In this document: one piece after another, positions 37,053 to 48,924 of the stretch | How the letters are laid out: each line of letters begins with the position of its first letter | How positions within the stretch are numbered: the first letter of the stretch is position 1 | Assembly (NCBI GenBank): GCA_025331565.1 | Contig: JAFREQ010000037.1 | Coordinates: 2,790,001-2,854,000, forward strand | Source: Holacanthus passer | Taxonomy: Eukaryota > Chordata > Actinopteri > Pomacanthidae | DNA: 64,000 nucleotides | Direction of reading: 5' to 3' | Program-made: the position numbers and the translations under genes | Notes under the pieces: model-generated | Databases searched by the model: none | Seen by the model: only the letters and a program-made list of their open reading frames with translations | What the model was told of the DNA's origin: nothing

Positions 37053-39654
37053 GCTTCTGTAGAGGTGTATAGTATCCACAGCTGTGAGGTAACTGCGCCT
37101 ATAATCTGTCTCACCAGAACTGTGTAACCTGAGTTAGAGTGAGGTTAAGGGTCAGTTATTGAACTTGAATTACACTGGGAGAGGCCTCCCTCGGCCCCTC
37201 ACCACCCCTCTCAGCAACCCTGTGGGGTTTGTTTGTTTTCTCTCCCAGTCTCTCCCAGAGCTTACCCAGTCCTCTGTAATGAGTATTTAATACACACCCT
37301 CAGAAATGTTTACACTGCATGTAACAGCACTGGCTGTGTGATCTTGCAACACACTCAGAAATGTGTGTCAAAGTATATGCTTGGGTGTGTGTGTGTGTTG
37401 CTGTGTGCGTGTGTATGTATACATGCATGCATTTGTGTTCCCTTTCATTCCAACTCCCACCCTCTATTTTCCTCATTTCTGAAGTCTGTAGCCTAAGGGG
37501 AAGAACACCTGCCAGTTTTTTTTCCTCTTCAATCTCAGATAAGACAATAGAAGTAGTAGAGGTGTTTGGTTACACGCAGAAACAGAGCGAGGAATGCGAC
37601 ATATTAAAGCCTCTCCTGTCTCGCCCACAAGGTCGCTGCAACTCTCCAGGTGTGAATAATGTCAAGAAAACACATTTTTTGTGTCAGTAGAGTCAGGCTG
37701 GGGTGCAAAAGAGCTTCAGCGTTTTGCTTTAAACTCATAATTTGACCTGAACCACAGGCCCTGGGCCCCCTCTGCAAGCTGTTAAATTTTTAACATATCG
37801 TTTTTCACTGCACATGTTCCGTGTTATGTTAGTTACCAGGAATTTGGATTGAATGGACAATGAAGTTCCTGAACCTTGAGAGAAGGATTATGCTTAATCG
37901 TAAGCAGAGGAGAGCCACCAGGGAAACGTAAAGTTATGCCACAGCACTCTCTGTTGGTGAACGTGATGCATTGTCCTGTTAGAGTCCTTGAATGTCCCAG
38001 TATGGCTTTGGTCTTTTTATAGGCAAGAAACCACATCCCTGGTGTCTTTGAAGAGCTCGTATTCACTAAGTAGTAGTTAGGCCTGCCAGTACTTACTCAC
38101 TATTTTATAAGTATGAGTGGTAGAGGAACTCTTTGAACTGAACCCATTTAGAATCCCAAGGCTGATGGTTTCATAATACAGAAGTAAATAGACTATAGTC
38201 ACATAATTAGCAGGGATGTCGATGAATTACTGCTGAGGGTTTTCCCTTGCACAGGTGGATACTGGTCATACGATATAATCCCTGCCCCTGGAGTTGGCAC
38301 CCAACGTACAGTATATTGATTTTGCACACATTCAAACACGGCTACATACACACATCAGAGGCTTTACCGTGACACATGCTGTCAGTGTCAGCGTGCACCA
38401 GAGGCTGCGGACACATGTTGTCCAGTTAATCGTCAGAGGGAAATTTGCAGTGGGCCGTGCTAATGTCGGGTCTCTCAAACCACACCAGAGAGCACACAGG
38501 AAACAATTACATTTTGACCAATAAAACCTTTCAATTATAGTTAAATTATAACCATGAAGTGTGAATTTAAGACATTTTACAAGATTTTGACTATGGTACT
38601 CCGATTTTCATTTGAGAATGGGAAACATGTTTTTTTTTTTGCCTGTGCTGTTTGATCATATGTTAGCATTGTGTCTTGAAAGATAATTATAAATCAGGAA
38701 TGCTTAGCTATGACAATAAAAGCTTTCAATTAAGGTTGACATTTTGCCATATTTAGTATCCATGGGAAACAGAAAAAAGGCGAGCTGCTGAATGCAGAAA
38801 AGTGAGAAATTTTATGTGCTTGATATGTGCACAAATGCAGGCACTCAATGGCAAGAAGAACATAGAAAAGGCTTGGTTTGGCAGCTACTCTGGATTGCAG
38901 TGCATTTCAAACTTGAATCCCTTCTCCAGGCAGCAGAAAGATGTTTATAGAAAATACAAAGAGTAGAGTATTAAATAGGTGTGAAAGGAGAAGCGCTAAG
39001 TTTGTGTTAGAAATTTCAAATACACTTAAAAGAACAACATAATAATAGATAAATGAATGGGATTTTATGGGACTGTATGTGGGAATGCTTTCATCTGTGT
39101 ATGGATTGATTTAAAAAGATCTGTTCTGGGTTGACAGAGTAACCCAGTGACTGAGTATGCCTGCTTGTTGAAAGAGGCTCCTGGTGGCAAAGTAGTTTCG
39201 GGAGCAGTTCAGCGACTACACATTTTATGACACCTGAAGATTATTCACTATTTAAAAAAAGATGTTTGAGTGTTTTATTGAATGCAAAAAGATACCAGTT
39301 ACATTGAGAGTATGGTGACAGAGTTAGCTGAGTGGACCGCTGTGATGCTGCATTTGCAGAGGCCTCAGGACTGCAAAAGACACAAGAGCCCTGACCTCTG
39401 ATATCAAAATAAATATGTTTGTGCTCTTTGTATTATGTAACAAGGGAATATCATATGAACACAAGCGTTGTTATTACTACACTATACTAATGGACTGTTA
39501 AGTGTGGGTCTACAGACTAAATCATCTCTATTTTATCCAATATTGATCTGTCACAGGTTATTTTAGTCTTGGAAACATTCATAGGCTAGAGCAATTAAAT
39601 ATATTTAAAGAGTTTGGGGGGGGGCTGCTCGAGAGAACCATCAAGATCAGTGTG

Positions 39655-39800
39655 AGGAACAAGGTCAGGGTCAGCATAAGGATCAGCAAAAGAAAAAGCA
39701 GGAGCAGCAAGAGGGAAAGCATGATGAGCAGCGTAAGAAACAGCGAAAAGAACAGGATTCAGAACATCAAAAGAAACAGCAGTAAACAGGGTAGGAAGGA
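39655..39800 (+). repeat. Purine-rich degenerate tandem region
   Basis: About 145 bases consist of loosely repeated units such as aggatcagcaaaag, agcaggagcagcaag and agaaacagc, nearly pyrimidine-poor on the plus strand. The reading frames through it are Lys/Arg/Ser-rich and look like translated simple repeat, not protein. It is preceded by a nine-base G run near 39617-39625. Confidence 0.5.
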
Positions 39801-42800
39801 GGCTAGTAAACTGGAAAAACCACAGCATGGCACTGTTGTTGCCACTCCATCCCATAGTGCAGTGGTAGGAACTGCTGAGGTTGAGGAGAGGGCGGTCTGG
39901 AGTTATTTTCTATTGTATTTCAAGCAGCACTCACGTCTTCTTCTCTCTCATTGCTAGAATCTTTGCTGTTCGGCCAGTCAGCCCTGTTATGACCTCTATC
40001 CCTTTCACTTTAACAAGTTTAATGTCTTCTTCCTCTTCTTTTGGCTGTGTAAATTACTGGTATGTTCCCATATACCTACATTCACTGGACTGCACCAGAT
40101 GCAAAATGCCATTACATTGTTACAAGTTGACTGATTTTATCATTATCAGCATTTTTTCATTTAAAAGTTTGGCTTTGCAAGTTGTTATGATGTCAAACGC
40201 TAAATAAAGCTCATTTCTTTTAAACTTCATTTAAAGAACATGTTGACTGGAGTGCTGTGCGGATACTTTGAAACATTAGGCAGGCAAGAACTGTAAATAA
40301 CATGTTCAATTGTGATGAATTGATGCAGGATCACATAAATTGGTCTCTTTTCTTTAACAAGCTCAGTGCAGTGGTGATGAGGGCCTGAAGAGCTAAAGCG
40401 ATTAAGGTTGAGTTGTTTTCAGTCAGAATTAGTTAAATGACTTTTAGTACTACTGTCTCCACTCAGTGAGGGAAGAACAATCTGCATAACACAGTTCCAA
40501 ATAATAACCCTGTTCACATTCTCGTTTTAGCTTCTGAAAACATATCTAGATTTTTACAATCACAATAAAATGTAGTCAAAATAGTAGACCACAATTCCGT
40601 CATATATCAGTTATATAAAAAATACAAATTGTCTGCATTGGTGGGAACAGGTGGTTCTGATTCAGTTGTGTAAAGAGATGACTTTTCATGTCACTGTGGA
40701 GCTGTGTGTTTGAGAGGAAGCCACTTTTCTATAGTTTGCAATAAGCTGGGTAAAACATTCACATGCTGCCAAAACTAGTAAAAACTATATCTGCAATCTC
40801 TAGCACAATTACAAGGTTAAAACCAGAATCAACCATCTTACTTTTACTACTACTGTCCCTATCAACTATGATTTATATTATGCAGTATCTAATATAATCT
40901 CAATACATAATCCCTGAGGACAAGACAAGCTCCATTTAATACATGATGGCGTAGCATTGCTGGGTCCACCTACTGCTTTAAAGCACATTTGTGTTTCCTT
41001 ATTGAGTTTGTTTTTCCTCTTATGATTCTTGTGAACCCTGTGGTACTTGTGTTTGCCTCTGGGATCATACAAAGGAGCCCAGGGGCCCCCAAAAGCTCCA
41101 GGTTCACTGTGTGGCAATTGCTGTGTGCTAATTTGACTGTAACTAAATTTGACTGTAGCAATATTATGTGACATGACAGAGGGGCCCAATACCAAAATCT
41201 AGTTTTAAGACCTTTATTACTTAAGCTGATATTGTTATTGCATATTCTTGAATTAATACACAGAGAATTTAGGGTGACAGGGTTTTTGGCCCATGGTGTC
41301 CCAGCAGGTTAATCTATCCATGCCTAAACCTGGCTGTATTCTCTATTTTCAGGCTTTCTGCCAGAGCGGAGGAATGAAAGGCTGAGTGGCTTTGTCTACT
41401 GTAGAAAAAGCAGGTACTGCATTTTTATGCTTAAATTGAAAACATGCATAGAGACAGTTCCACTGTAGTTTCCACTAAATGTTGTCAAATTGAGATAAGG
41501 TGTCCAAAGAGGGGATGCACCTTTTTGTTTTTTTGTGATAACATGGATGTACCTGTGGCGCCACCCTCAGGCCAATCTTTGCTCTTTTTAAATTGTGTAT
41601 TTGACCAGTGGCATGCTTTTCCCACATCTAATTCCTGTTGTCATTGCATCCTCACATGGCTCCCAACATGGCTATAGACTTTCACTGTTATTGTATATGT
41701 GGAAGAAGCATCATTTTGGAAACCCAAAATAAGTTTTAATTACTTGATGAAATTGTTCTATTACACAAAACTGTTAACTGTGATTTACATAACAAACATG
41801 GGAGCAGAATAAACATTTAAAATGTATCATTTTTAAATTTGCTGTTGTCCTTATGTCCTGTTCCCTTTACATCTCATATGGTGACCAGTTTGAAAACACA
41901 TGCTATCACAGACTGCAGTGACAGGAGAGGTCCAGAAGATGCCGCTAATGTACTGCCTTTGTAGTTTGTCATTCTGTTTGAGTTCACAGAGAGGGCAATG
42001 CAGGCATCAACTTAAACAGACCCTTTGTCATTCCTGAAGGCTTTGTTTATACATTCATATACTGCAGCCCTCAATGTCACATCTGAAAGGGCAGCTAACT
42101 GGTTCCAAAACAATGATTCAGATTTTAAAATCATCTCATACTTGATTTGACTGTGTGGCTGATAGAGAAATGTTTTTGTTGCATCCTGCCAGTCCCTGCA
42201 GGCTCATTGGCAGAACAACACTGTATTGTTCTCACAGAGCTGTGCTGCATTGATGTCTGAATTTAGAAATTAACCTCATTTGAGCTTCTAATGTTAATAA
42301 TGGTTCGTTTGTTTGAACTTTAACCGATTAGGTTTTTAAAGAGTCATGTTAAAATGAGTCATTTGACATGGATATACCCTGCAAGATGAACAGTTGGTAC
42401 TGAAGGTGAAAGGGCAGAAAGGTTTGCAGGTTTGACGCATTGGGCTTTGACCCATAATTTAGCTTAGTTAATGGCATGCTGAATGTGCAGCTTAGGAGAG
42501 ATCTTGAGTTAATATTTATAATGAAAGCTCCAGCAGGCAGTCATTTGAGAACACCTGTTCCTCATCATGTGCACGTAGAAACACTGACACATCGCTGCAC
42601 TGCTGTTCATTCTGTCACTGCATATGAAGCAAATCACAAATCTCACCTCCTCACCAATACCAATGTAAGGGCTTGTTGAAGGATAGCATGTTCTGCAACC
42701 TTCTGGTTGAAGGTCAAACGCAAGGTCAGTGCAGGATGATGGATATTCAGCGTGCGGATGCCATTGACCCCAGACGGATCTACAGCGCCCCGGGGCTTGT

Positions 42801-45110
42801 CTTGAATACAAAAATGTTGCAGATACTGCCTTCTATAAAGGTGGATATTATCAACCTTGAACACGAGGAATATTTTCTCCTCAAATGTAGAAGTGAACTC
42901 AGAGATCTAGGATTGTCTAAGAATTGTGCAGTTTCCACCAGATTACTGTGAGAAAGTAAGTAAGTATTTATGTATTCAAGTTAAGTATTCATGAAAGCCA
43001 TCTCAGCCACAACAACGCAGCACCAGCTGGACAGACCACCACACCTGTCTGTGACATTCTTCAAGGAAAACCTCTACCATCAGATGGATGAAGGTTAGAG
43101 AGTCCCTGTTGTAGCAGTGATTTTTTTTTTGGAAGATAACATGATTCTGACAGAGGTGCACTCCGCTAATGTAATAAATACCTTCTTAATTATAATCTCT
43201 TTCTCAAATCTTCCTCATGCATGACTGACTGCAACTTCCACATTTTATTTGCTTTAGCAAAAAGGACAGAAAGAAGAAGAACTCTGCTGGCAACTTGGAT
43301 GAATTCCTTTTAAAAGCTCAGTTTGTCTCTGACTGAAGGTGATAGGAAAGTGCTCTCATATAGTGACAATCCAATTTTATCTCCTTACTGTGGGCCTTTG
43401 TCTTCCATGTGAGAGTGCTGTGGCTCATTTTAGAGCTCGCTGGAACTTCAGGGCTGATAGAAAGACGGATGACGGATAAGTCTGAGGCGTGGGGGATAAC
43501 AATGACTCATTTGCAGTATGGAAACATTTGTGTCTCTGCATTGCTATGAGAGTTTTCTGTACATTTATTTTTCTTGCTTAAATAAGTGCTTCCACTTTGG
43601 ATTTCTGACTTGTCCCAAAATATTGTCTTTAAACGTGAAGACTGATTTTATGCCCTTGCATCTTTCCCCTCTCTCTCTTTCTGTCTCTCACTCACACTTG
43701 TATCCCTCTCTCACTTTCCTCAGCTGTCACCCAACTATGACTCTACTGAGGGCCTGGTCCCCAAACTGTCACTGTTAATCAATCACTAATGACAGGAGGC
43801 AAACTCAAACAAACTACTATTACCACTGACATGAAAAGTGCCAGTCAGACTTTGACAGGTTTGACTAGTTTGACATGTCTGACGGTCAGCGCCGGCCACT
43901 GACTGACCACAGAGAGACCCAGAGGGAAAACTGCTTGGAGGATTTGAACAGTCCCTTTTTGGAAATGGCAGAAAATAAACAGTGTGGGTGGTGCAAAGCC
44001 CAGAGGGGCTCAATGTTTTATTTAATAAGAAAGTTAAATTCAAAAAAAGTCCTAAGGGCGGTGATGCACTCTTGACTCACAGAACTTTGAAGAAGTTTAG
44101 TCATGAAGAAGTAAAAAGGGCCCACAGCCACATGTGGGCACTGAAATAGAAATCAGTGTCCACTCTGGCTGATGGGTGTCGGCTAATTTCTTTAATTAAA
44201 GGAGCACCTGTTACCCTCCATACTGTTAGGAATACAATAGCTCTTACTTGCCTTCTGATGAGGACGGATAGATGACATTAACATAATACCAAGAACATCA
44301 ACAGAATTTTAGAAATACTGAGGTTGTGCTTGTAAATTTCTCCACAACCACAAGAATCCTTTTGTCACCATTCAACTATTCCTGATATATTTTATGTAAA
44401 TTCCAACTCCTTACGTGATAATCTATTTCAAAGCCTTTGAATTTGAAAATGCCAATCCAAGGACACAATCCTGATCTGCAGAATATTGAATCTCTTCATT
44501 TTATTTTGATCAAATTGAGTCCGCTGATACACTCATATCCTCCTCTCACTGCAACATCAAACACACCCTTTTGGTTTTGACTGATCATTCTTTGCTGCAT
44601 GTCTTCTGCCTTCACAGCTCTTACCTGAAAACACCTGATTCACCTGCTGCTGCTGTCACTCCCCACACCCTGCTGTGCTAAGCGTATGGCTTCCTTATGG
44701 GGAGTGATGGTCATAGCTTGGACAACAAATATCAACGCTGCGAATGTTCTTCAACCATATAATATTCCATCCCATCAATGGTGGCTTTCTACAAATTTCC
44801 AAATGACTCTAAATGATTTTTAACCAATTGTTTTGACCTAGAGTCTAAAACAATATCAGAATCACATTGAAAATCCCAACACAGGAAATGTGTGTTTAAT
44901 GGTCATCTGCAACCAAAAGATAAATCATGATGAGATATTTCTATAACTATGCTACAGTGCAGATTTACATGTGAAGGTTGCATGGTGAATTAAAAAGACA
45001 AACCCACCTAAATTCTATTGTTCATTTACCAAGAAAAAAAACTACCTTTGAGTCAAAGCATGCATAAATAATAATTTCCCAAACCATCAATCACCAAACA
45101 TTGCTGTGTT

Positions 45111-45185
45111 AGATAGATAGATAGATAGATCAAGTGATAAGATAAGATAAGATAAACCTTTATTCGTCCCACAGTGGGGAAATTT
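45111..45185 (-). mobile_element. 3' tail of a truncated non-LTR retrotransposon (fish RTE/L2-type tail)
   Basis: On the minus strand the sequence reads aatttccccactgtgggac, then AATAAAGG, then repeated TATCT/TATC units. Many teleost LINE and LINE-tailed SINE families end with a GGGGAAATT hairpin, an AATAAAG and a short tandem tail. Only the last ~75 bases are present, a typical 5'-truncated insertion. It sits only about 180 bp before the CpG-rich plcb1 promoter. The exact family (Rex3, L2 or other) cannot be named with certainty. Confidence 0.55.
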
Positions 45186-45289
45186 ATAATTGTTTGATAG
45201 TTTAGGAAATCAGTCATCAAACATCACTTGTGCATGCACCTGTCTCCAAGTTTTTGGGGGTTTTTTTGCACCCTTATTACCATCATATT

Positions 45290-45666
45290 GCCTCGGACGC
45301 ACGGCGGCGCTAGATCACTTCAAGCATCGATCCTGCCCCCTGCATTGACTTGGACAATTTGAAACCAGACTGCAACTCATTCACATCCCCCTCCTTCTCC
45401 TCCTCTCTCTCTCTCTCTCTCAGTCAGTCAGTCAGTCAGTGGCCCCGGTCCGCTGCGCCTGCGTCCGCCTCCAGCAGCTCTCCAAAGCCGAGACGCGCCG
45501 CCGCCGCCGCCAGAGCGGGCATGACACCCAGGCAGCAGTAGTGGGCTTCCTTCAGCCTGCTATTACACCGATCACAAACAGCGGAGGAGGAGAAACAGAG
45601 AGCAGAAGAAGAGTGAAGTGACTGGTTTCCCACCCGGGCCGCGCGTCGCGAAGAGTGGATGGTTCA
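45290..45666 (+). promoter_or_regulatory. plcb1: plcb1 promoter and 5' leader (CpG-rich)
   Basis: The 380 bases before the plcb1 start are GC- and CpG-rich, including a CGCCGCCGC run near 45495-45510, in contrast to the AT-rich flanks. They contain a CT tract followed by five CAGT units (45421-45440) and no TATA box. This looks like a TATA-less CpG-island promoter grading into the leader. The leader carries a six-codon upstream reading frame (45521-45541) and a 24-codon one (45659-45733) overlapping the main start. The transcription start is not defined. Confidence 0.55.
45421..45440 (+). repeat. CAGT tetranucleotide repeat in the plcb1 leader/promoter
   Basis: Five CAGT units follow directly on a CT tract (about 45403-45420). 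They lie about 230 bp before the plcb1 start codon. Confidence 0.9.
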
Positions 45667-45765
45667 ATGGCAGGGGCACAGCCTGGAGTCCACGCGCTGC
45701 AGCTCAAGCCGGTGTCCGTCCCCGAGAGCCTGAGAAGGGGCAACAAATTCATGAAATGGGACGAT
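45667..45765 (+). CDS. plcb1: plcb1 exon 1: N-terminus of phosphoinositide phospholipase C beta 1 (partial gene)
   Basis: This exon encodes the first 33 residues, MAGAQPGVHALQLKPVSV through MKWDD, nearly the same as the start of human PLCB1. It is followed by a strong donor gat|gtgagt in phase 0. The family member is a cytosolic, membrane-associated enzyme that cleaves PIP2 into IP3 and diacylglycerol when activated by Gq/11 alpha or G beta-gamma. This segment leads into the N-terminal PH domain. The start chosen is the ATG at 45667-45669, because translation from it reproduces the family N-terminus. An in-frame GTG at 45655 is not needed, and an ATG at 45659 is in another frame. The upstream sequence is GC-rich and promoter-like. 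The rest of the ~1200-residue enzyme lies beyond the right edge, so the gene is cut by the window rather than broken. Confidence 0.95.
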
Positions 45766-48700
45766 GTGAGTCATGACTGCTGGATCATTTTCCTTTATTT
45801 GCATGCATGCACCACCAGGACGCATCACACAGTCTACTCGTGCAACAGTAGCCTATAGATGTAACAGTGTAATGCAGGTTGATAGTGTGGAGAAATGCAG
45901 CAGCTGTAGTGCAGACTGTGCTTTGTTTACATTTCCCAATTTATGATGTGTGTGTGCGTGTGCGCAGGCGTGTTTGACACTGTGGGAGCGTGCTCGTGAA
46001 ATCAAATTAAACATGTGAATTAAGCCCCTCCCCCTTCACTGGAATGGGTTTTTTTTTATATCAATTAACTATAATTAATTAGTGCATCAGGGCTCAAACA
46101 TGCAGATCTCAGCTCGGACCACCAGGCTGGAGTTGAATAACAAATGTGCTCTTATTGTTTTGTTTTCTCATCAGTGCAACAGTCTGGATATAGTGAAATG
46201 ACCTTGATTAAAATTGATTGCACGGTGCTGTTGAGTAGCCTTTCAAACAGACAGCTATGGCGCACTGCACCTCAAACAGCAAATCAACATATCCTCCTAA
46301 TGATCCCCTCTGAAGGATGAACATACAGCTGCTGCACTTAGAATTGAGTTTCAGCTGAGTGACCTTACTGCACCTAATGGCTTCATTTTCATGTCCTGTT
46401 CCTTCATCATAGTAGGCTCATTTGAATACCTGCACGCATTCCTCTGGTTTCTCCAAACCTCTTTATTGTGTGAACATTTGAATATGAGCACAGTCAGTCA
46501 TGGTTATTTTCATTCTGGGAAATGGCTTGATCTTTTCCTCTCTCAGAAAATGTGCCCACCTGAAACTCACAACAAGTTAAATGTCCATGGATAAAATGTC
46601 ATCATGAGTCGAATCTCATCAAAGATCAAACTGTATGCAAATCATACATGTAGACTAGCATCCAGGTGTCAGTATTAAACTGCTGCTCATTTTATATAAG
46701 TGACATTGTGAAATACAACTTTATGAGATCATAGTAACAAATACACTGTGAAATATTCATGTTCGCTGAGCTCAGGTGATTCAAGCGCAGCGCAGATGGC
46801 ATCAGTGGAGTGTTAGAAGAGTGTGAATGTGGTCAGTGCAGATGGCACAGAGGAAATCATGCATGCTCGCAAACCCTACCACTCTGTCAATCATCAATCT
46901 CGTGCTTAAATAAGAGAGAGCTTGAGTATTTCCTTAACTAGTAATTACTAGTGCGCTGGCCCCTTCAGCTCTCCGGGCGCTGTGTTGTGAGAGGGGGTGT
47001 GCGAGGTGTGCGTCTGTTTCCCCTAACAGCCGTGTTTGTGTACTGGAGTTTGTACATGTGGGCCTATCTCTAGAAGTAAATGCCCACCAGGCCTTTCCAG
47101 TGAAAACACACACCCTCGAACGCAGACGTGCGCACAGATACTTTCTCTGTTTCGTTTCCCATGCACTCCTTCCTTCCTCTTTCCTCTCTGTATCATTCAT
47201 GGAAAGAATCACAGAGGAATACGGAGCCAGACTGAGAGAGAGAGAGAGGGGAAAAAAAAGCTGTAATAAATTGTCAGTGAAAAGGGATTGAATTAAATCA
47301 TTTTCTTCTTATCATGGCTTCGGATGTTGGGCTCCACTCTCGACAAGGAATTGTACAAGCAATTCCAATTTGAATGTATATGAGCAGAAGGGTTTTTTTG
47401 TTTTGCTGAAAATTACAGATTTTGTCTCACTGCTGAACATTCAGTGGCGCCAAAAAAAGGCGTAAAGTTTTGTTTACTGTGTAAGGATGGCGTACTGTGC
47501 TGTAGGAACAACAGCCATGAGGTTTCTGGAGCAGACTGTCTGAAGCGGCGAAGAGATGCGCCGCAGACCTCAGCTCACGGTGCTTGGTGGTTGACAGTTG
47601 AAAAAGAGTAGAAGAACAATCGGAAAACCTCTCGAAATGTTTTTGAAATCCTCGAAAGTCCCAGACCTCCCCAACCACCCACGCAAACATACACACCTTG
47701 TGTTTTTGTTGCTGCCACTTCCAGACACCTGGCTGCTGCAATGCCTTGTTGTGGTTTCAAACATTGCGTGGATTGTGTTATATTATTTGTCAGTCAGTCC
47801 AAATGGCACATTCAGCACCATCGGGTGTCATAATGCTGCTTTCTGTTAATAGAGAGTGGAGGATAGGCAGGCATCCAAAGCCTCCAGGAAAGTGACCCTC
47901 CGTCTTAAAGATCACTGACAGCAGCTGGCAAGATATGAAATATGTGAAAGATGATGCTGGGTCCTTGTAAACAGAGCTTTTTAGAAGCTTACGCTCGTAT
48001 CGTGCCCTTGTGATCTGGTGTGTGTTGAATAAGATATTATCAGGCTCTACAGGGAGACTTAAAATCCCTTAAAAGTAGTAGAGTAAGTCATTAGCATAGA
48101 AGAAATATACTGAGCTCAAATCTCCTCTCTTACACACCCCCTCAGGAGGTATAAACTCTTCACTGAAAAAATGGCAGCGTCTCCCGCCTGGGATCCCTCA
48201 GGGTGTTTCAGTCACTAATCTCATCTTAATTTGCCAAAAAGCAGGCCGCCGCCTTCTAACGTCTTCCTGTTAATGGCAAATCCTCGAAATAGTCAAATGA
48301 CAATAAAAGGCACGAGCAGGACCACTCCGGAGGTAGTAATCTGAACTCTAATCCACGACGTTATGAGCGCCTATGTTTTTTCGCGAACACGCAGACCCAT
48401 GAGAAAAACTTTCGCTAAGAGTCCATAATGGCTTAATGTGTTTGTAGTGGTGGCCGTGGAGAGTTAGGACATTAAGGGAGAAGCTGGTGAAAACGACCGC
48501 TCTCACATCATTAGGCAGATTCCCACTGCTCTCGAGCCATCTTCTTCCTTCCTCTCTGACATCACCGGCGATCCATCAGTCGCCACATCTTGACCACTTT
48601 ACTTGGCTTATCAGCAATGTAAACAGCTTCCTGTAAAATTATTATGCAATTCATTGTCTTTTTTTTTTAATAAAGTTTTCTAGGAAGGAGGATGAGAAAG

Positions 48701-48853
48701 AGATATTAATCTGCAAGAACTAAACTGGAGAAATTGGATTGTGGATTGTGAGTTGAGTGGAGATCAGCGATATGGGTCTGCAGTTGGTATGAGATTCTAT
48801 ATCTAAGAACTGCCAACATGAGGCTTTTATCCTGCCCTCAGGCTGCAAGTACT

Positions 48854-48924
<71 letters not shown>

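Larger units (their letters stand above)
18331..45289. other. bmp2-plcb1 intergenic interval, no recognised gene
   Basis: About 27 kb lie between the two divergent promoters. I searched for HAO1 and TMX4 peptides, whose genes lie between BMP2 and PLCB1 in human, and saw none. Contents are microsatellites (18999-19033, 25538-25584, 32212-32238, 37004-37049), a dispersed repeat (24450-24828), a possible tRNA-like SINE (about 27398-27472), a purine-rich degenerate tandem region (39655-39800), a retroposon tail (45111-45185) and several complex AT-rich blocks that could be enhancers. Confidence 0.65.

Noticed and set aside
39595..39855. Minus-strand frame rich in Ala/Asp/Phe with ADPYADPDLVPH-type repetition
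   Set aside because: It is the translation of the purine-rich degenerate tandem repeat, not a protein with family support.
18331..45289. HAO1 or TMX4 exons expected from human gene order
   Set aside because: No FMN-oxidase or thioredoxin-like (WCPSC) peptide was seen on either strand. Small exons could still be missed by eye.
45655..45666. In-frame GTG start four codons before the plcb1 ATG
   Set aside because: Translation from the ATG at 45667 gives exactly the family N-terminus MAGAQPGVHALQLKP, so no extension is needed.
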